Assembly (NCBI RefSeq): GCF_029266855.1
Contig: NZ_JAQSWB010000001.1
Coordinates: 124,001 to 188,000, forward strand
DNA from: Fluviicola sp.
GTDB taxonomy: Bacteria > Bacteroidota > Bacteroidia > Flavobacteriales_D > Crocinitomicaceae
DNA: 64,000 nt
Reading direction: 5' to 3'
A program made the position numbers and the translations under genes. Positions within the stretch are counted from its first letter, which is position 1. Each line of letters starts with the position of its first letter. A model generated the notes under the pieces. The model did no database searches, was not told the DNA's origin, and saw only the letters and a list, made by a program, of their open reading frames with translations. This document shows positions 60,693 through 64,000 of the stretch, piece by piece.

Positions 60693-60743
60693 AATAAACA
60701 AACAATCAGCTAACCAGAATTTAAGTTTACAATTCCCAAAAGT

Positions 60744-61712
60744 ATGCGATCAGAAAAAAAAGAACCCGTTTCAAAAAGGTTACATGCCCGAAACAGAAAC
60801 CGTGACAGGTACGATTTGGATGCGCTTTTGATTTCTAATCCTGAATTGAAAGGGTATATGAAGCCCAACCATTTTGGGGAAAATTCCATTGATTTTTCAA
60901 GCCCAGCGGCGGTGAAGTTATTGAATAAATCCTTACTCAATCATTATTATGGAATAGCGAATTGGGATTTCCCGGACGAGAATTTATGTCCACCAATACC
61001 CGGTCGAGCGGATTACCTTCATTATATAGCTGATTTATTGGCAGAAAACAATTTTGGTGTCATTCCAAAGGGAGAAACCATCATCTGTTTGGATGTTGGA
61101 GTTGGCGCAAGTTGTATTTATCCAATTATCGGGGTTACAGAATTTGGCTGGAAATTTATCGGGAGCGATATTGATCCAAAATCAATTGCATCAGCGCAGG
61201 ATATTGTTGATGCGAACGAATCACTTAAAAACAAGATTACTTTTAGACTGCAAAAAGATCCAAGGGCCGTTTTTCGGGGAATTATTGGTGATTCAGAGAA
61301 AATTGACTTAAGCATTTGTAATCCTCCGTTTCATGTTTCGCCGGAAGCTGCTGAAGAGGGAACCCGCAGAAAAATCAAGAATTTATCAGGGAAAACAGCA
61401 AAAACGCCCGAACTCAATTTTGCAGGGAATGGAAATGAACTAGTTTGCGATGGCGGTGAATTCCAGTTCATTCAGAATATGATTTCGGATAGTAAAATCG
61501 TTGCGAAAAACTGTTTTTGGTTTTCGACCCTGGTATCAAAAGCATCGAATCTGAAAGGAATTTATAGATCATTAGAAAAAAATGGCGCAATTCAGATCAA
61601 AACGCTTCCTATGGGAACCGGGAACAAATCCAGCCGAATTGTAGCCTGGACTTTCCTTTCTAAATCAGAACAAAAAGAGTGGCGTGAAACGAGATGGAAA
61701 AAACAAAGGTAG
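60744..61712 (+). CDS. rlmF: 23S rRNA (adenine1618-N6)-methyltransferase RlmF
   Basis: RlmF uses SAM to methylate A1618 of 23S rRNA. The 322-residue protein has the family N-terminus RLHARNRNRDRYDLDALL, the SAM-binding region ICLDVGVGASCIYPI and FIGSDIDPKSIASA, and the amino-group methylation motif SICNPPFHVSPEAA (NPPF). Length and motifs are normal. The stop codon TAG is followed immediately by a degenerate GACGCGGAATTACGTCC repeat (61708-61729). Confidence 0.95.
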   Translation: MRSEKKEPVSKRLHARNRNRDRYDLDALLISNPELKGYMKPNHFGENSIDFSSPAAVKLLNKSLLNHYYGIANWDFPDENLCPPIPGRADYLHYIADLLAENNFGVIPKGETIICLDVGVGASCIYPIIGVTEFGWKFIGSDIDPKSIASAQDIVDANESLKNKITFRLQKDPRAVFRGIIGDSEKIDLSICNPPFHVSPEAAEEGTRRKIKNLSGKTAKTPELNFAGNGNELVCDGGEFQFIQNMISDSKIVAKNCFWFSTLVSKASNLKGIYRSLEKNGAIQIKTLPMGTGNKSSRIVAWTFLSKSEQKEWRETRWKKQR

Positions 61713-61749
61713 CGACGCGGAATTACGTCCAACTAAGGGCGGTGAAAGA

Positions 61750-61935
61750 TTACTTTTTAAAAGAGTCCGTTCGTTTATCATAGCCATACGGACAATGCCT
61801 GCAGCCGCTTTTACAGCAATGACCTCGTTTTAAATGGTATTTTTCAGTAAAAACAATATAACCTTCAGGGGTATAATAAAAGTCTTCCGGATCTAAACCA
61901 TTATTTTTGGGGAGTGGACGAAAATCATCATTCAT
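61750..61935 (-). CDS. DUF5522 Cys-rich small protein
   Basis: The 61-residue protein ends in a compact Cys cluster: HCCKSGCRHCPYG near residues 39-51 with four Cys and two His, matching DUF5522. This motif recalls iron-sulfur or zinc binding, but no ligand has been shown. It starts PLPKNNGLDPEDFYYTPEGYIVFT. The -7 box (61940-61947) is four bases from the ATG. It is divergent from the PLP-enzyme gene at 61956. Confidence 0.85.
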   Translation of the reverse strand: MNDDFRPLPKNNGLDPEDFYYTPEGYIVFTEKYHLKRGHCCKSGCRHCPYGYDKRTDSFKK

Positions 61936-61939
61936 AACA

Positions 61940-61947
61940 CAAAATTA
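61940..61947 (-). promoter_or_regulatory. -7 box four bases from ATG of DUF5522 gene
   Basis: TAATTTTG on the minus strand, four bases before ATG 61935; another leaderless candidate. Confidence 0.5.
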
Positions 61948-61955
61948 CGCATTTC

Positions 61956-62855
61956 ATGGAGCTATTCGATACGTCAAAGTCCATTTTACAGGAAATCAAG
62001 CTCGATCCTGTGTTCGGGAATGTGCACTTGCTTGTAAAACGGGATGATCTGATACACCCGGAAGTTTCAGGGAATAAATGGCGAAAACTGAAGTACAACA
62101 TCGACCTGGTCCTCTTTCAAAAGAAAGATGGGATTTTAACTTTTGGGGGAGCTTACTCGAATCATCTTTTAGCAACAGCCGCAGCCTGTAAGCTTGCCGG
62201 ATTGAAATCCATCGGGATAGTTCGGGGTGAAGAGCTGAATGCGGATATCAATGAAAACCTGAAGCACTGCGCAGAATTGGGCATGGACCTGAAATTTGTT
62301 TCAAGAGAAGCGTATGATTCCAGGAATGAAAAGTCTGCCCAGGAAACCTGGAAGGAAGAATATCCGTTTTACCTGCTGGTTCCTGAAGGAGGTGCGAATT
62401 ACTACGGAATAGTCGGATGCCAGGAAATTTTAAAGGAATTACCGGCTAATATCGATCATTTATTCGTGGCACAGGGAACAACGACAACCAGCTGCGGTTT
62501 ACTTGTCGGGATAGAAGAAAACACACAATTGCACGTGGTTCCTGTTTTGAAGGGATTTGATGCAAAGGCGGAGATGAAAAAACAACTTTTCCCGTTTTTA
62601 ATTGACGAAGAAACGATAGTGGAACATCTGAACAAGGTAGAAGTACATCCGGATGCACATTTCGGGGGATATGGAAAATGGAATACGGAATTGACAGACT
62701 TTATTTCGAAATGCGAGGAGAAATATAAGCTCCCACTGGACAAGATATACACCGGCAAAGCTTTTTACGCTTTGATGGATTGGCTGAAAGCTCAAAAATT
62801 TGAAACCCCTCAAACAATTGTTTTCCTTCATACCGGCGGCTTGCAAAACGGTTAG
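61956..62855 (+). CDS. ACC deaminase / D-cysteine desulfhydrase family PLP enzyme
   Basis: The 299-residue PLP enzyme has LLVKRDDLIHPEVSGNKWRKLKYN with the Schiff-base Lys (SGNKWRKLK), LTFGGAYSNHLLATAAACKLAG, EGGANYYGIVGCQEI and QGTTTTSCGLLVG (phosphate loop). This is the fold-type II group containing D-cysteine desulfhydrase (DcyD) and 1-aminocyclopropane-1-carboxylate deaminase. D-cysteine or another D-amino acid is the likelier substrate outside plant-associated bacteria. It is cytoplasmic. It is followed by a large inverted repeat (62867-63014). Confidence 0.85.
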   Translation: MELFDTSKSILQEIKLDPVFGNVHLLVKRDDLIHPEVSGNKWRKLKYNIDLVLFQKKDGILTFGGAYSNHLLATAAACKLAGLKSIGIVRGEELNADINENLKHCAELGMDLKFVSREAYDSRNEKSAQETWKEEYPFYLLVPEGGANYYGIVGCQEILKELPANIDHLFVAQGTTTTSCGLLVGIEENTQLHVVPVLKGFDAKAEMKKQLFPFLIDEETIVEHLNKVEVHPDAHFGGYGKWNTELTDFISKCEEKYKLPLDKIYTGKAFYALMDWLKAQKFETPQTIVFLHTGGLQNG

Positions 62856-62866
62856 TGTTTTTATTT

Positions 62867-63014
62867 CCTCCCCCTTAGTCCCCCTCCAAAGGGGGAGTTT
62901 TTAATCCTCCCAAAAAAGAGAATTACTTACCTGTAATTTAAAATATCGAAGAACGAATTGATTTTTAAAGATGAATCTTTGATTTCCCCCTTTGGAGGGG
63001 GACTAAGGGGGAGG
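62867..63014. repeat. Perfect 30-base inverted repeat between convergent genes
   Basis: Bases 62867-62896 (CCTCCCCCTTAGTCCCCCTC...) are the exact reverse complement of 62985-63014, separated by 88 AT-rich bases. Both arms also contain CCCCCT/AGGGGG self-complementarity. It lies between the stops at 62855 and 63021 and may act as a terminator or be a non-autonomous mobile element. Confidence 0.8.
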
Positions 63015-63020
63015 ACTGGG

Positions 63021-63602
63021 TTATTTTAACTGTTTCCCCCAATTCTCCACTTTTCCCAACCACTTCTCCCGCATTTCAGGAGTAGAACCTTTTATAATTC
63101 CGATATAGCTGACTTTTACTGGACTAATTCCACAAAATTGAAGCACGGAACGTTTCAATTGATTCACACTCGGTCTTCTGAAATAAAAGCGGTAAAACCA
63201 GCCCGGTTGATCCAAAGTGGTAATGATATGAGCTGTTTTTCCTTTCAGGAGTTTATCCCACATATGAGAGTTTTCCCTGTATTGAAAAGCAAAGCCCGGT
63301 AGAAACAGGCGGTCGATAAATCCTTTTGTTATTGCCGGGAGTCCGCCCCACCAAACCGGATGGATCCAAACCAAATGATCTGCCCATTGAATGTTTTCCC
63401 AGGCTTTTAGAAGATCGGGTTCCAGCTCGGTTCTTTTCTGGTAACCGAATTGCAGGTTCGGATTGAAATCCAGTTCCGCAATGACAATTTCCCTGATCTC
63501 TGAACCTGTGGATTCTGCACCTTTCCGGTAAGCTTCGGCAATGCCAAAATTGAATGATTCTTTGTTGGGGTGTCCGTTAATGATTAAGATTTTCCTGCTC
63601 AT
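63021..63602 (-). CDS. NAD(P)H-dependent flavin oxidoreductase (MdaB/KefF-like)
   Basis: The 193-residue flavodoxin-fold protein has ILIINGHPNKESFNFGIAEAY, DLLKAWENIQWADHLVWIHPVWWGGLPAITKGFIDRLF (in parts: WADHLVWIHPVWWGG, AITKGFIDR) and FAFQYRENSHMWDKLLKGK. This is typical of FMN/FAD quinone reductases that reduce quinones by two electrons. The protein is cytoplasmic. It lies 55 bases downstream of a Crp/Fnr-type regulator gene on the same strand, which may control it. Confidence 0.88.
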   Translation of the reverse strand: MSRKILIINGHPNKESFNFGIAEAYRKGAESTGSEIREIVIAELDFNPNLQFGYQKRTELEPDLLKAWENIQWADHLVWIHPVWWGGLPAITKGFIDRLFLPGFAFQYRENSHMWDKLLKGKTAHIITTLDQPGWFYRFYFRRPSVNQLKRSVLQFCGISPVKVSYIGIIKGSTPEMREKWLGKVENWGKQLK

Positions 63603-63657
63603 ACTAATTGTTTAGAGCAAAGCTAGATTCACCGGTCGTATAAAAAAAGGACATATG

Positions 63658-64000
63658 TCACGAAACGAGTAGTTGTTTCCTGATCCGGCTCAAATGACGT
63701 TGTGTGATTCCTAGATAAGAGGCGAGGTGCTGTACCGATATTTGCCGGATGTATTCCGGTTGCTCTTTGATGAGATTTTCATAGCGTTCCTGGGCGGAAT
63801 CCCGCTGCAGTTGAAACACACGTCCTTCCAGTTCGAGGTATTGCTGTTCGGCTATGATTTTCAAAAAATGGATCCATGCCGGACTTTTCGTTAACAACTG
63901 ATCAATTTGATCTTTAGGGATGACCAATAGTTCCGTATCGGCAAGTGCCTGGATGTATTCCACACTTCCGTTTCCTGTGATGAACGCGGAATATGCTGCA
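63658..64000 (-). CDS. Crp/Fnr family transcriptional regulator, C-terminal part
   Basis: The frame remains open past GTG 63963 to the window end, so the N-terminus of the cNMP-binding domain is outside. About 114 residues are seen: the end of the cyclic-nucleotide-binding domain (YIQALADTELLVIPKDQIDQLL), the dimerisation helix (FLKIIAEQQYLELEGRVFQL) and the winged helix (IRQISVQHLASYLGITQRHLSRIRKQ). No Fnr Cys cluster is visible in this part. It may regulate the adjacent oxidoreductase gene. Confidence 0.85.
   Translation of the reverse strand, partial: AAYSAFITGNGSVEYIQALADTELLVIPKDQIDQLLTKSPAWIHFLKIIAEQQYLELEGRVFQLQRDSAQERYENLIKEQPEYIRQISVQHLASYLGITQRHLSRIRKQLLVS

Overview
The window comes from a bacterium of the Bacteroidota, most likely Flavobacteriales and plausibly close to Fluviicola/Crocinitomicaceae. 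This is inferred from several signs: proteins with type IX secretion C-terminal domains (8124-9023, 34315-37677), a fused SecDF, a 'two-component propeller' sensor kinase, DUF4293 and DUF6340 family members, and many promoters of the Bacteroidota type (TAnnTTTG -7 box, TTG/TTTG about 19 bases upstream). No rRNA, tRNA, CRISPR array, prophage or complete insertion sequence was found. It reads as ordinary chromosome with 55 protein genes or ORFs, two of them cut by the window ends and two too short for routine gene calling.

Layout. 1-9.7 kb: end of a membrane protein, NADH dehydrogenase 2, a large propeller histidine kinase with its NarL-type response regulator separated by a four-copy repeat array, a beta-helix lipoprotein, a T9SS-tailed membrane protein, DUF4293. 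9.7-16.5 kb: hairpin-rich repeats, an ABC-F ATPase, a possible foreign cassette, a TonB-dependent receptor with a palindromic operator-like site, an LprI-like protein and a lipase. 16.5-28 kb: SanA-like protein, ClpB, a 36-residue membrane protein, glycosyltransferases, a HAD phosphatase, MORN-like repeats, SecDF. 28-42 kb: DnaQ/GIY-YIG fusion nuclease, GNAT, acyltransferase, LhgO, ArsR-type regulator, a T9SS type B adhesin-like protein, YaaA, serine dehydratase, TPR-SpoIIE phosphatase. 42.3-46.5 kb: a methionine operon (metX-hom-osmC-metZ) with an elaborate leader. 46.5-53.7 kb: a stem-loop-rich repeat region, GNATs, two FKBP isomerases, and a minus-strand operon led by dnaX. 53.7-64 kb: lipoprotein, cystathionine beta-synthase, a solute-binding-like protein, PlsC-like acyltransferase with a HipA-like kinase/DUF3037 pair, rlmF, DUF5522, D-cysteine desulfhydrase-like enzyme, a quinone-reductase-like flavoprotein and a Crp/Fnr regulator.

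The most interesting locus is the metX leader. A promoter is followed by a SAM-I-like riboswitch (42370-42506). Ten bases later begins a 33-codon ORF ending Met-Cys-Cys-Cys-Cys-Cys-stop. Its Cys codons can pair (42595-42605 with 42644-42654) with the bases directly before the metX start codon. This looks like a two-input switch: SAM sensed by the riboswitch and cysteinyl-tRNA sensed by a stalling ribosome, both acting on homoserine acylation and sulfhydrylation.

Other notable signals: dnaX is split over two frames at a run of ten A, as expected for tau/gamma production by slippage. Several intergenic regions are made of tandem hairpins, and two copies differ by compensatory base changes. Dispersed repeats begin exactly at stop codons. 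Four genes have the -7 box only 4-5 bases from ATG, which predicts leaderless mRNAs. Functions come from motif and family recognition by eye; no database search was possible.
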